A stretch of 64,000 nucleotides of DNA from Chitinophagaceae bacterium (GTDB lineage Bacteria; Bacteroidota; Bacteroidia; Chitinophagales; Chitinophagaceae). The position numbers were made by a program, and so were the translations under genes. The stretch spans positions 1-64,000 of the forward strand of contig CANGYR010000010.1 in assembly GCA_947458275.1 (NCBI GenBank), in the 5' to 3' direction. This document shows positions 17,301 through 25,731 of this stretch, in pieces (the stretch's first letter is position 1; the number at the start of each line of letters is the position of its first letter). The notes beneath the pieces were generated by a model. It was not told where the DNA came from. It saw only the letters and a list, made by a program, of their open reading frames with translations, and searched no databases.

Positions 17301-18323
17301 GGTTCTTCTCAAAACAAACAGCAATCCACACAGAAACATCACCAGTATCATCGCAACAAACTGGTGTGCCACTCCAAGAAATATGAACAGGTTATTGCTG
17401 TTGGCAGCATTCATTCCGGAGGAGCTCATGAGTGTTGAAATGCCGAGCAGTACTTGTAATGAAATAAGTAAAAGAAATCCTATTCTCAGTTTATTGAACA
17501 GCGATATATCAGCATATTTTTTTGCAGAGATGAAAAAAATCAGTGTGAGGCCAAAAAGTAAATAGGCAATTCCTCTATGAAAGAAATGTGTGGTATAAAC
17601 GATATCATTAAAATTCACCGGGAGATTGATGAAAGGCCAGGAGCTTGCAGATGATGCCGCTTTCAATCCGGCCATAAAACCTCCGAAAATCAATTGACCA
17701 AATACGGATAAGAGTAATATGCGCAATAGGCCGGCAATCTTATTGTCATATATTTTTTGCTGAAAGGAAGGAAGCAGGCTCAATGCAAACCAAAGTGTAT
17801 AAAACAGCAGGATGAGTGCCGCGATGAAATGGGTAGTCAATTCAACATGTCCGACAAAATATTTTTCGGGTACCAGACCGCTTTTCACCATAATCCATCC
17901 AATAGCGCCCTGAATGCCGCCTAAAAAAAATAAAACAATCATTGGCAGCACCATTGATTTGTTCATTTTCTTTCTTACGATGAAGTAGGTAAAGCCTATG
18001 GCAAAGACCAGTCCGATCAATCTTGCCCAAAAACGATGCGCCCATTCCCAGAAGAAAATGAATTTGAAATCCGATAAGGTATAATGCTGATGGAAGTATT
18101 TGAACTGGTCGATGTTTTTGTATTTATCAAACTCTGCCTGCCAGGTGGCTTCGCTTAAGGGTGGCAGCATACCCGTAATAGGTTTCCACTCCGTGATGGA
18201 AAGACCTGATTCAGTCAGGCGGGTGATGCCGCCTAGGACTACCTGTATCACAATCATTCCCACACCAATCAGCAGCCAGATAGCTACTTGTCGGTTGTTT
18301 TTTATCAGTGCTGTCTCATTCAT
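17289..18323 (-). CDS. ctaA: COX15/CtaA family haem A synthase
   Basis: Membrane enzyme that oxidises haem O to haem A for cytochrome oxidase. 344 residues from the ATG at 18323; an ORF extension to 18530 lacks homology-like features and would cross both the promoter and the divergent rnhB start. Eight or so transmembrane segments; haem-ligand histidines appear in FFWEWAHRFWARLIGL and YTTHFFHRGIAYLL. The TESGLSITEWKPITGMLPP loop after the first helix is diagnostic. A -7 element ends 6 nt from the ATG. No ctaB or other oxidase gene is adjacent. Confidence 0.93.
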   Translation of the reverse strand: MNETALIKNNRQVAIWLLIGVGMIVIQVVLGGITRLTESGLSITEWKPITGMLPPLSEATWQAEFDKYKNIDQFKYFHQHYTLSDFKFIFFWEWAHRFWARLIGLVFAIGFTYFIVRKKMNKSMVLPMIVLFFLGGIQGAIGWIMVKSGLVPEKYFVGHVELTTHFIAALILLFYTLWFALSLLPSFQQKIYDNKIAGLLRILLLSVFGQLIFGGFMAGLKAASSASSWPFINLPVNFNDIVYTTHFFHRGIAYLLFGLTLIFFISAKKYADISLFNKLRIGFLLLISLQVLLGISTLMSSSGMNAANSNNLFIFLGVAHQFVAMILVMFLCGLLFVLRRTSRA

Positions 18324-18329
18324 CGGTTG

Positions 18330-18337
18330 CAAAGGTA
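18330..18337 (-). promoter_or_regulatory. -7 element abutting the ctaA start codon
   Basis: Minus-strand TACCTTTG, 6 nt before the ATG at 18323. An ATTG with TTG 23 nt further upstream fits a -33 element. This supports the short ctaA start. Confidence 0.65.
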
Positions 18338-18410
18338 ATGCAGTACAATTTCTTATTGTGCAATGAATAATCTTTATCGAAGATTTGCTGATATTTGTTG
18401 TACACTTACC

Positions 18411-19031
18411 ATGCTCGCTGCTTATTTTAATCCCGATAAACTGGAAGCCGGTCTCGATGAAGCCGGCAGAGGCTGCTATGCCGGTCCGGTATTTGCGGCG
18501 GCTGTTATACTTCCAAAGGATTTTCATCATCCGTTGTTAAACGACAGCAAGCAGTTGTCGGAGCATCAGCGTGAAATGCTGAGGCCAATCATTGAAAAAG
18601 AAAGTATCGCTTTTTCAGTGCAGATGGTCGACCATACAGAGATAGATAGTATCAATATCCTTCAGGCCTCTTATAAAGCCATGCATCTTTGTCTGGATAA
18701 ACTGAAAAAGAAACCGGAATTGTTGCTGATAGACGGCAATCGATTCAAAGCATATAAAAAGATACCGCATCATTGTATTGTAAAAGGTGATGGCAAGTAT
18801 GCTTCCATTGCGGCAGCGAGTATTTTGGCCAAAACTCACCGTGACGCATACATGCTTTCTTTACATGAGCAGTTTCCTCAGTATGGCTGGTATAAAAACA
18901 AAGGATATGGTACCGCGCTGCATCGCAAGGCGATTGAAGTTCATGGATTGAGTCCGTTTCACAGAAGGAGTTTTAATATTTTGCCGAAGCAGTTGGGGTT
19001 GTTTGGACACCAAGTAAATAAGAAAATTTAA
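18411..19031 (+). CDS. rnhB: Ribonuclease HII
   Basis: Endonuclease that cuts the RNA strand of RNA-DNA hybrids and single ribonucleotides in DNA. The ATG at 18411 gives 206 residues starting [21 protein letters not shown]; an in-frame ATG at 18363 would add 16 residues and is less likely. Catalytic motifs: [12 protein letters not shown] (Asp16, Glu17), LLIDGN and the later [21 protein letters not shown]. It is divergent from ctaA. Downstream begins the accessory stretch with palindromic repeats. Confidence 0.94.
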   Translation: MLAAYFNPDKLEAGLDEAGRGCYAGPVFAAAVILPKDFHHPLLNDSKQLSEHQREMLRPIIEKESIAFSVQMVDHTEIDSINILQASYKAMHLCLDKLKKKPELLLIDGNRFKAYKKIPHHCIVKGDGKYASIAAASILAKTHRDAYMLSLHEQFPQYGWYKNKGYGTALHRKAIEVHGLSPFHRRSFNILPKQLGLFGHQVNKKI

Positions 19032-19353
19032 AATGTGCCGATGTGACAATGTGCTGATTGATGCTACATACTGTTTGAGAAGCGGTGTTTGATTTGCCGC
19101 CGCCTCGTGTTTTCACGAGCGGCGTAAACAGTTGAGTGGTTTAGCCATCAAGAATTGCGACAGTATGGTCCTTTCCTCCTTGTTGGCGGCAACACCAAGA
19201 GCGGCGATGAATATCCAATATCGATTAAGAAATAAAAAATGTGATTTTAAAGGTAAAAAAGCATTCCGTTTCGGGAAAAACCTCAAATCAAATCATACAA
19301 TACGGGACTATTTTGCCGGATGAATAGTTGTAAACTATCCGAAACTTTTAAGT
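19032..19353. repeat. Repeat-filled spacer between rnhB and the toxin gene
   Basis: This 320-bp gap holds several repeat elements: a degenerate GTGCCGATGTGACAATGTG tract (19035-19055), the CTCGTG-TTTT-CACGAG palindrome in its GCCGCC context (19096-19124), a TTGCGAC half-site (about 19153) and an imperfect CTTGTTGG/CCAAGAG inverted repeat (19179-19199). A 63-codon open frame at 19132-19323 runs through these repeats and is not believed. Confidence 0.65.
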
Positions 19354-19361
19354 TACCTTTG
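19354..19361 (+). promoter_or_regulatory. Possible -7 element directly before the toxin ATG
   Basis: TACCTTTG ends 1 nt before the ATG at 19363, with TTG at 19328-19330 at 23-nt spacing. Both elements fit the consensus, but transcription from here would start inside the first codons, so either the element is fortuitous or the real start codon is further in. Confidence 0.4.
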
Positions 19362-19362
19362 T

Positions 19363-19713
19363 ATGAATAAAATAAGAGAGGTTGTTGCATATAAACATTA
19401 TTTCGAGGAATTACTAAAAAAACAACCTGTTAAAATACAGGATAAAATATTCAAGATTATTGAAGCAATTGAAACGCTTGAAAGGATACCTTCTAATTAT
19501 TTAAAATTGATTGAGGGTACAAAGGGTTTGTACGAAGCAAGGATAAGATTAGGATCAAATATCTGGAGAGTGTTTTGCTTTTTTGAAAAAGACCGGGTAG
19601 TGATTTTATTGAACGGGTTTAGCAAAAAAACACAGAAAACTCCCAAGAAAGAAATTGATAAGGCGATAAGCCTAATGCGCGAATATTATCAATCAATTAA
19701 AGCACATCAATAA
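19363..19713 (+). CDS. RelE/HigB-like type II toxin
   Basis: 116-residue basic protein resembling the RelE/ParE superfamily, phage Gp49-like/HigB branch: long helical hairpin N-terminus (residues 10-40), then GTKGLYEARIRLGSNIWRVFCFFE and VVILLNGFSKKTQKTP, the core beta-sheet with the basic residues used for mRNA cleavage on the ribosome. The toxin-first order with an XRE antitoxin 24 bp downstream is characteristic of HigBA. mRNA interferase activity is inferred from family. Confidence 0.85.
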   Translation: MNKIREVVAYKHYFEELLKKQPVKIQDKIFKIIEAIETLERIPSNYLKLIEGTKGLYEARIRLGSNIWRVFCFFEKDRVVILLNGFSKKTQKTPKKEIDKAISLMREYYQSIKAHQ

Positions 19714-19737
19714 ATCTGATTATATAAATAGCTTAAT

Positions 19738-20046
19738 ATGTCTGTTAAAAAAACAAATATCAAAAGTTGGAAAAAAATTAAGGACGATGTGTATGGTAAG
19801 AAAGGTACGGTGCGTCGCGATGAGCTTGATCGCGCCTTTGAGAGTTTTAAAATTGGATTACTTTTGAGAAAAGCGAGGGAAGAAAAGCAATTAACACAAG
19901 ATCAGCTGGGACTGCTTATTCATAAAAAGCGAACTTATATTTCACGAATTGAAAACAACAGCAGCAATCTTACCCTGAAAACGCTTTTTGAAATTGTAGA
20001 AAAAGGACTTGGCGGAAGGGTAAAAATTACCCTTGAGTGGAAATAA
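19738..20046 (+). CDS. XRE-type antitoxin (HigA-like)
   Basis: 102 residues. The C-terminal two thirds is a Cro/C1-type helix-turn-helix (about 45-95: LLRKAREEKQLTQDQLGLLIHKKRTYISRIE, given here only as a region) ending in a short strand KITLEWK. The N-terminal 40 residues are Lys-rich and probably wrap the toxin. It lies 24 bp after the toxin gene and should neutralise it and autorepress the pair. Confidence 0.85.
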   Translation: MSVKKTNIKSWKKIKDDVYGKKGTVRRDELDRAFESFKIGLLLRKAREEKQLTQDQLGLLIHKKRTYISRIENNSSNLTLKTLFEIVEKGLGGRVKITLEWK

Positions 20047-20553
20047 ATAGACCAGGTAGAAAATAGTGGTTTAGTCGTTTGGATGGTTTATGTTTTTTGA
20101 GGACAATGATGTATCTAAACTCCTAAATTTCTCAACGATCTAAAGGCTATCGTCACCGCCTCGTGTTTTCACGAGCGGCTTAAACAACTCACGTTTAAAA
20201 CCTTTCCCACGGTTAAAACCGTGGGCTATTCATATATGTAAATCTTGTAGTTGATAACACCAATCGGTAAAATTCGATTGGTGCTGAATTCTTTAGATAT
20301 TAATCTGTTAGATCAATTAATTATTGTGCCGGAAGAAAAATATTTGAGTCAGAGTGAGATGGGGTTGATTTAGGTGGCGCGGTTTTTAAAAAAATATTCA
20401 TAATTACATAATGAAACTGCTTTTTTGGGTCTTGTTTCAAATTAGCTTATAAATCTTTTTTTGATATCTTGTAACGCTTCAATAAGTGATTTGAATCATT
20501 ATGATTTATGCTAGTTTGAGACAAGAAAATTTGTCAATTTTTAAAATTAAAAA
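20047..20553. repeat. Repeat-filled spacer between antitoxin and DUF4160-like gene
   Basis: About 500 bp without a credible gene. It contains a TAAAC-type tract (20110-20140), the second CTCGTG-TTTT-CACGAG palindrome (20155-20180), a CCCACGG-TTAAAA-CCGTGGG palindrome (20206-20225) and an inverted repeat CCAATCG/CGATTGG (20260-20281) next to GATAACACCAA. The remaining 200 bp before 20554 is AT-rich with nothing recognised. Confidence 0.65.
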
Positions 20554-20958
20554 TTAAGGAATTTTATGACACTTTTGCGATGGGTTTTTATGGTTCCAAA
20601 ATTCAAGCAAAAGGCTCTGGATGTTTGGATTAGTAAGGAAATATTCAATCGCCTCCTTAGTTCTTTTGTTAATTTGGTTGCCTCCTTTACAGTCATAAAT
20701 TGTACCGTCAAAAAACATTCGGCAATCAATATTTTCACTTGGCTTTTTTAAATGAAAATGCGGTTTATGTTCTATCAAATGGTCATTAGAGTGAATATGA
20801 AACTGAAAACCGAATCTTGATTTCCATTCTTTCACCTGCTCAAATCCCATCCACAATCGGCCATTTTTTAACCCTTCTATTTTGTTTCCTTTAGATAATT
20901 GAAATATAATTTCATCTAAAGATTGATTCAATTTGTTTTCTATTTCAATGCTATTCAC
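20554..20958 (-). CDS. DUF4160-like small protein coupled to the restriction-methyltransferase
   Basis: 134 residues, starting at a GTG whose bases overlap the stop of the upstream methyltransferase gene (GTGA), so translation is probably coupled. The centre, HKPHFHLKKPSENIDCRMFFDGTIY, given as a region around residues 62-86, resembles DUF4160 proteins, which have a PHFH-type motif and often occur beside toxin-antitoxin or host-defence genes; the end has a conserved-looking LLEFWNHKNP. No function is known. Roles as a specificity, control or immunity partner of the neighbouring enzyme are inference. Confidence 0.55.
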   Translation of the reverse strand: MNSIEIENKLNQSLDEIIFQLSKGNKIEGLKNGRLWMGFEQVKEWKSRFGFQFHIHSNDHLIEHKPHFHLKKPSENIDCRMFFDGTIYDCKGGNQINKRTKEAIEYFLTNPNIQSLLLEFWNHKNPSQKCHKIP

Positions 20959-23684
20959 TTTTTCTTCTTCGGTTTCTCTTTTGTAAACAAATCTGCCGTA
21001 TATTTTTCGTATATTTCAAATAAAAATTCCATTCTGTTGGCTTCACTAGTAAATGGTTGAGATCTATATGCTAAGTCTACTACTTTATCAAGTTCGTTAT
21101 GAGCTTTTGCTAATGCTGGTGGCATTGTCAAAGGGTCGTAAAGGTCGGCAAGTGAACTGTTAGGAAATTGCTGTCTTGCTTCTAATACCTGTTGTGCTGC
21201 TGTTTCAATGGCTTTTACTTGTTTCTCGTTTGGATTGTCTGGCCAAGGATAGTTGTTGTAAACAATATCTTTTGAATAGCGATAATCACTTTTTAAACGA
21301 CCACAAATGTTTTTTACCCAAACAATGTGCATAGCAGACATTAAAACGCCAAAATGAAATAACTCTGCATTTGGCATTATTAAATTTCCATTTGTTGAAA
21401 TCGTATTTTTATCAATAAAACCCATTGGTATATAATTTCTTCTTTCAGATGAAACTACTGGTATTACAAGACATTTTTCAGGATTGTTTGTTTCTCGAAA
21501 ACGTGTAGGAGCAAGGTTTTGCATTCCTTTATCTGTACTTTTTAATCTATCTTCTCTTACACGATTTACACGCTCCATTACCAAAGGCATTTTTCGTAAT
21601 TCATCGGGTGGACAATCAACCAACCAAAGACAATATCGCTTTCTGTTATTAATAAATTCGTCTGCACCAATTAACAGTTTAATCCATTTTTTTGCATTGG
21701 GTTCATTCGTAATTAAAAAATCTAAATCTTCCTCTTCTACGATAAGTCCTTCGCTTTTGGCATAATAATTTCCTTTGATAATATTAGGAACATTACAAAT
21801 TGGTTTTGTTTTTTTCTCTACTAATATATTTTTTGCATCAACTAAGTAAGCATTAATATTTTTTGCTTTTATTTCGTGGGCTTCGCCTTTAATATCTTCA
21901 TACTCAAAAATGCTCTTGTTGGCGGTGTCGTAGTTGGCGAAGCCAACTATTACACAATAAACTGCTGCATTTCCTTTGGCTTCATTATTCCATTTGAATG
22001 TTCGGTGTGCAAAGTGGATTTTGATATTATATTTATTTTGCAATAAGCCCCAAAGAAGATTTGTTTGTTCGCCTTGCACAATAGAGTTGGTAGAAACAAA
22101 AGCCACTTTAATTTTTGTTTCTTGAATGTATTTCGCTGCTTTGATATACCAACCTGTTACATAGTCAAGTGTTCCACCGCCTGCTGCGTTATCGAATTCT
22201 CTTACAATTTGGTCACGCTGATTTTGCTTCATAATATTAGAACCAATGAAAGGCGGATTACCAATGATAAAAGAAAGTTCGCTTTTAGAAACTACATTTT
22301 TCCAATCGGTTTCTAAAGCATCTGCGTGAACAATGTTTGCTGATTTTTTTAATGGTAAACGAGCAAAATATTGTCCAAACTCACTACTCACCATCATATT
22401 CATTTGGTGGTCAATGAGCCACATTGCTACTTCGGCAATTCGTGCAGGAAATTCTTCGTATTCTATTCCGCTAAATTGGTCAACGTTTATCCAAAGAATT
22501 TGGCTGACGTCCAAGAATGTCTTTCCCGATTTGTTGAGTGCTTTCAATACTTCAAATTCTAACAATCGCAATTCTCGGTAAGTGATAACCAAGAAGTTTC
22601 CGCAACCGCAAGCAGGGTCAAGAAATTTGAGTGTGCTAAGTTTTTTATGAAATTCAGGAAGTTTGTTTTTATTGTCTTTGATACTTTCAAATTCTTTCCA
22701 AAGGTCGTCTAAGAAAAGTGGTTTGATAAGTTTTAAAATGTTGGTTTCGCTTGTATAATGTGCTCCTAAGTTTCTGCGTTCTTTCGGGTTCATTACACTT
22801 TGAAACATAGAGCCAAAAATAGCAGGCGAAATTTTGCTCCAATCTATATAACAACAATTTAATAAAGCTTGCCGCATTTTTGTATCGAAACTTGCCGTAG
22901 GCAGGATTTCTTCAAACAATTTTCCGTTTACGTAGGGAAATTCGGCCAATTGTTCGTCAAGATTTTTAAATCGATTTTCTTTGGGTGTATTCAGCACCTG
23001 AAAAAGTTCTTGCAATCTTGCTGCAAGGTCACTTCCATCTTCATTGGTTCGTTGTTCTATATAGTCTTGGAATTGTTGCTTATTGAAAATGGTGGTATCT
23101 TCTGCAAACAAGCAGAACAAAATTCGAACCAAGTAAACTTCTAAGGAATGACCGGTATAGCCAATTTCCTCAAGTCTGTCGTGAAGCTTACCCATTAATT
23201 CGGCAGCTTTTATGTTTGCCGGATCTTGCTCTTTGTAAACCTTTTTTTGATAACCCGAGATAAACCCAAACAGATTTACATGGTTAACAAAGTCTGAAAG
23301 GGTAAATTCATATGTTTTCTGCTCTTCAGTATCATATAATCTAAAAATGAAAAAGTCAGAGACTAAAATATACTTGGGTAATTCATGTTGTTGTAGACCA
23401 TGCACATATTCTTTGGCTTGAGTGAAGGCTTTGTCAAGATTTTTACCTTTACTTTTCATCTCAACTAAAATAACTCCTTTCCAAAGTAAATCTATGTAGC
23501 CATCTGCTTCATTTAGCTTTTTTACTTTATGCTCAAAAGTTCCAATCTTTTTTCTTGGAACTCCAAACACCTCAAAAAAAGCATCTAAAAAAGATTTAGC
23601 GTCTGCTTCTTCGTTTGAAGTGTCTGCCCATTCTTTTGAGAATTTTAATGCTCGGTCTTTTATTTCGTTCCAACTAAGTGTCAT
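20955..23684 (-). CDS. MmeI-like single-chain restriction endonuclease/DNA methyltransferase (type IIG/IIL)
   Basis: 909-residue enzyme predicted to methylate one adenine in its site and cut DNA at a distance. Domain order: N-terminal nuclease with D65...E75-x-K77 (YIDLLWKGVILVEMKSKG), helical spacer (about 150-300), gamma-class N6-adenine methyltransferase with LGAHYTS (306-312), motif I LDPACGCGN (355-363) and motif IV NPPF (476-479), then a target-recognition region (about 620-800) and helical tail. Length and order fit MmeI-type proteins rather than BREX PglX (larger and lacking the nuclease). No separate methylase or specificity gene is nearby. Substrate site cannot be read from sequence. 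It is bordered by palindromic repeats, consistent with horizontal gain. Confidence 0.88.
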   Translation of the reverse strand: MTLSWNEIKDRALKFSKEWADTSNEEADAKSFLDAFFEVFGVPRKKIGTFEHKVKKLNEADGYIDLLWKGVILVEMKSKGKNLDKAFTQAKEYVHGLQQHELPKYILVSDFFIFRLYDTEEQKTYEFTLSDFVNHVNLFGFISGYQKKVYKEQDPANIKAAELMGKLHDRLEEIGYTGHSLEVYLVRILFCLFAEDTTIFNKQQFQDYIEQRTNEDGSDLAARLQELFQVLNTPKENRFKNLDEQLAEFPYVNGKLFEEILPTASFDTKMRQALLNCCYIDWSKISPAIFGSMFQSVMNPKERRNLGAHYTSETNILKLIKPLFLDDLWKEFESIKDNKNKLPEFHKKLSTLKFLDPACGCGNFLVITYRELRLLEFEVLKALNKSGKTFLDVSQILWINVDQFSGIEYEEFPARIAEVAMWLIDHQMNMMVSSEFGQYFARLPLKKSANIVHADALETDWKNVVSKSELSFIIGNPPFIGSNIMKQNQRDQIVREFDNAAGGGTLDYVTGWYIKAAKYIQETKIKVAFVSTNSIVQGEQTNLLWGLLQNKYNIKIHFAHRTFKWNNEAKGNAAVYCVIVGFANYDTANKSIFEYEDIKGEAHEIKAKNINAYLVDAKNILVEKKTKPICNVPNIIKGNYYAKSEGLIVEEEDLDFLITNEPNAKKWIKLLIGADEFINNRKRYCLWLVDCPPDELRKMPLVMERVNRVREDRLKSTDKGMQNLAPTRFRETNNPEKCLVIPVVSSERRNYIPMGFIDKNTISTNGNLIMPNAELFHFGVLMSAMHIVWVKNICGRLKSDYRYSKDIVYNNYPWPDNPNEKQVKAIETAAQQVLEARQQFPNSSLADLYDPLTMPPALAKAHNELDKVVDLAYRSQPFTSEANRMEFLFEIYEKYTADLFTKEKPKKKK

Positions 23685-23709
23685 TTCTAAACTGTCAAAT
23701 GGGGTTACT

Positions 23710-23829
23710 TTATTTATTTAACTCAGCCGTTTTATTGTTGTCGTGTCGTTCTCTACGCTTGTAGGTGACAATCATATCCTTGCAACTCTCACCACTTTCA
23801 TTTTGCCCATCCGCAGGTTTAGATTGCAT
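23710..23829 (-). CDS. Small ORF of 39 codons upstream of the restriction-methyltransferase
   Basis: The frame starts MQSKPADGQNESGESCKDM, continues with the basic segment TYKRRERHDNNKTAELNK and stops 25 nt before the methyltransferase ATG. The reading frame stays open for a further 24 codons 5' of the ATG (KGEYIFVENNPKLKSYY) up to a TGA at about 23904, and that part also looks protein-like, so this may be the 3' remnant of a larger gene or a small gene with a non-ATG start. Composition is polar and basic with one Cys. No family recognised with confidence. Confidence 0.4.
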   Translation of the reverse strand: MQSKPADGQNESGESCKDMIVTYKRRERHDNNKTAELNK

Positions 23830-23995
23830 AGGAGAGGGATAATATGATTTGAGTTTCGGATTATTTTCGACGAAGATATATTCGCCTTTACAAATATATC
23901 ATTTCCCGAGATCAATAAAAACTATTGATGCATGGCTTTAGCGAGAAAAGCTTTTTTCTTTTATTCAAATTTGAGCAGATTCTAATTTCCCATAA

Positions 23996-24025
23996 AGCCG
24001 CTTGTGAAAACACAAGGCGGCGGCG
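23996..24025. repeat. CTCGTG-type palindromic repeat, right border of the accessory stretch
   Basis: GCCGCTTGTG AAAA CACAAGGCGGC is the inverted counterpart of the copies at 19096 and 20155. The stem is kept by compensating changes (CTTGTG/CACAAG instead of CTCGTG/CACGAG). Followed by a TAAACC-type tract at about 24060-24095. Confidence 0.75.
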
Positions 24026-24087
24026 AGTAAGAGTTTAGGATGTTGAGAAGTTTAGTCGCTTAGAAAAACCTTTAAACGCTTAAACCT

Positions 24088-24696
24088 TTAAACTTTCAAC
24101 TCTCCCTCCCCCTGCCTAATAATCTCCCACTCATCACCTGTACAGTCCACAATCGTCGAGGGTATCATGCCACCGATGCCGCCGTCAATGACGAGATCCA
24201 CTTTTTCTTTAAAAATATCGTAAATAATCTCCGGATCGGTAAACTCTTCCACGTTGCCATCAGGTAAGGAGGCGCTTAGAATGGGGTGGCCAAGTGATGC
24301 CAGAATATCCTGACAAATTTTATTGTCGGGGATACGCAGGCCAATGGTTGATTTTTTTGATTGTAAAATTTTAGGCACTTGCTTGCTGGCGGGTAAAATA
24401 AATGTAAATGGTCCGGGTAAATGACTTTTCAATACCCTAAACAGCGGGGTGCCGATACTCTTGGTATAGTCGCTCAGGTGGCTGAGGTCTTTACAGATGA
24501 AGGATAGTTGCGCTTTGGAGGGTTCAATTCCTTTTATCCGGCATATTTTTTCAATTGCCTTTGGTTGTGAAATATCGCAGCCTAGTCCGTAAATAGTATC
24601 GGTGGGATATACGATTACCCCGCCGTTTTTCAGGCACTCTACTACCTGTTGTATAAGTCTTGACTGCGGATTCTGTGGGTGAATTTTTAATAACAT
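24088..24696 (-). CDS. L-threonylcarbamoyladenylate synthase (Sua5/YciO/YrdC family)
   Basis: Makes threonylcarbamoyl-AMP for t6A37 modification of ANN-decoding tRNAs. 202 residues, the single-domain YrdC-like length. Motifs: GGVIVYPTDTIYGLGCD near residue 29, SFICKDLSHLSDY, and the C-terminal STIVDCTGDEWEIIRQGEG. The YciO subgroup is similar, so a paralogue with another substrate is possible. Divergent from the PfkB kinase gene. Confidence 0.85.
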   Translation of the reverse strand: MLLKIHPQNPQSRLIQQVVECLKNGGVIVYPTDTIYGLGCDISQPKAIEKICRIKGIEPSKAQLSFICKDLSHLSDYTKSIGTPLFRVLKSHLPGPFTFILPASKQVPKILQSKKSTIGLRIPDNKICQDILASLGHPILSASLPDGNVEEFTDPEIIYDIFKEKVDLVIDGGIGGMIPSTIVDCTGDEWEIIRQGEGELKV

Positions 24697-24752
24697 ACAC
24701 TACAAAATAATACAATTTGAGCCGAAGAATATCAAATCAGCAATTAATGCGC

Positions 24753-24760
24753 TACTTTTG
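24753..24760 (+). promoter_or_regulatory. -7 promoter element before the PfkB kinase gene
   Basis: TACTTTTG, 35 nt before the ATG at 24796. Confidence 0.5.
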
Positions 24761-24795
24761 CTCGATTTTTATTTTTTATCTATTAAAAAAAAATT

Positions 24796-25719
24796 ATGTC
24801 TCTGATTACCGTAGGCACCATGGCCTTTGATGCAATAGAAACTCCTTTCGGCAAAGTTGATAAAATTATTGGCGGTTCCGCTACGTATGTTGCTTATGCT
24901 GCCAGCAATTTCATACAACCAGTTCAGCAGATTTCTATCATAGGCAATGATTTTCCTGAAGAGGAAATTGCCGAACTGAAAAAAAGAGGCGTGCAAATGG
25001 ATGGTGTGGAAGTGGTAAAAGATAAAAAATCATTTTTCTGGAGTGGAAGATATCATCTTGATATGAATTCCCGCGATACTTTGGTGACCGATCTGAATGT
25101 TCTGGAAGATTTCAATCCGATTGTTCCCGACAGTTATCAGGGAAGCGAGTTTCTGATGCTCGGAAATGTAATGCCTAAATTGCAGTTGAGTGTGATCAAT
25201 CAGTTGAAAAAACGTCCGAAACTGATTGTAATGGATACGATGAATTTCTGGATGGACATTGCTTTGGATGATTTGAAAGAAGTCATCAGTAAAGTGGATG
25301 TATTGCTTGTCAATGACAGCGAAGCAAGACAATTGAGCGGTGAGTTTTCTCTGGTAAAAGCGGCAAGAAAAATTTTGGCAATGGGCCCTGCGTATTTGAT
25401 AATTAAAAAAGGGGAGCATGGTGCTCTCTTGTTCCATAAAAACCATGTGTTCTTCGCGCCTGCGTTACCGTTAGAAGATGTGTTTGATCCTACCGGAGCG
25501 GGAGATACATTTGCCGGAGGATTTATCGGACATTTAGCAAAAACGAAAGATATCAGCTTCGATAATATGAAAACAGCCATTATTGTTGGAAGTGCTTTGG
25601 CAAGTTTTTGTGTAGAGAAATTCGGTCCAAATCGAATGAGAGAAATCAGCAAAAAAGATATCGATGATCGCATTGCCGAATTCGTTCAGCTTGTCAATTT
25701 TGATATTGATTTAGTGTAA
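24796..25719 (+). CDS. PfkB family carbohydrate/nucleoside kinase
   Basis: 307-residue cytosolic ribokinase-like kinase. Signatures: GGSATYVAYAASNF near the N-terminus (substrate contact), and the C-terminal PfkB signature DPTGAGDTFAGGF (residues 231-243) with anion hole GAGD and catalytic base Asp237. The pattern is common to adenosine, sugar and inosine kinases; the phosphate acceptor cannot be fixed. A 96-residue membrane protein follows 12 bp downstream and is probably co-transcribed. Confidence 0.85.
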   Translation: MSLITVGTMAFDAIETPFGKVDKIIGGSATYVAYAASNFIQPVQQISIIGNDFPEEEIAELKKRGVQMDGVEVVKDKKSFFWSGRYHLDMNSRDTLVTDLNVLEDFNPIVPDSYQGSEFLMLGNVMPKLQLSVINQLKKRPKLIVMDTMNFWMDIALDDLKEVISKVDVLLVNDSEARQLSGEFSLVKAARKILAMGPAYLIIKKGEHGALLFHKNHVFFAPALPLEDVFDPTGAGDTFAGGFIGHLAKTKDISFDNMKTAIIVGSALASFCVEKFGPNRMREISKKDIDDRIAEFVQLVNFDIDLV

Positions 25720-25731
25720 TAGAAATTTTCT

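Noticed and set aside
18324-18530. Extended N-terminus of haem A synthase
   Set aside because: It crosses the ctaA -7 element and the divergent rnhB start, and has no membrane segment before the family's first helix.
19132-19323. 63-codon ORF before the toxin gene
   Set aside because: It runs through three dispersed repeat elements and has no protein-like pattern.
20955-23684. BREX PglX methyltransferase
   Set aside because: PglX is larger and lacks the N-terminal D...ExK nuclease seen here; no other brx genes are present.
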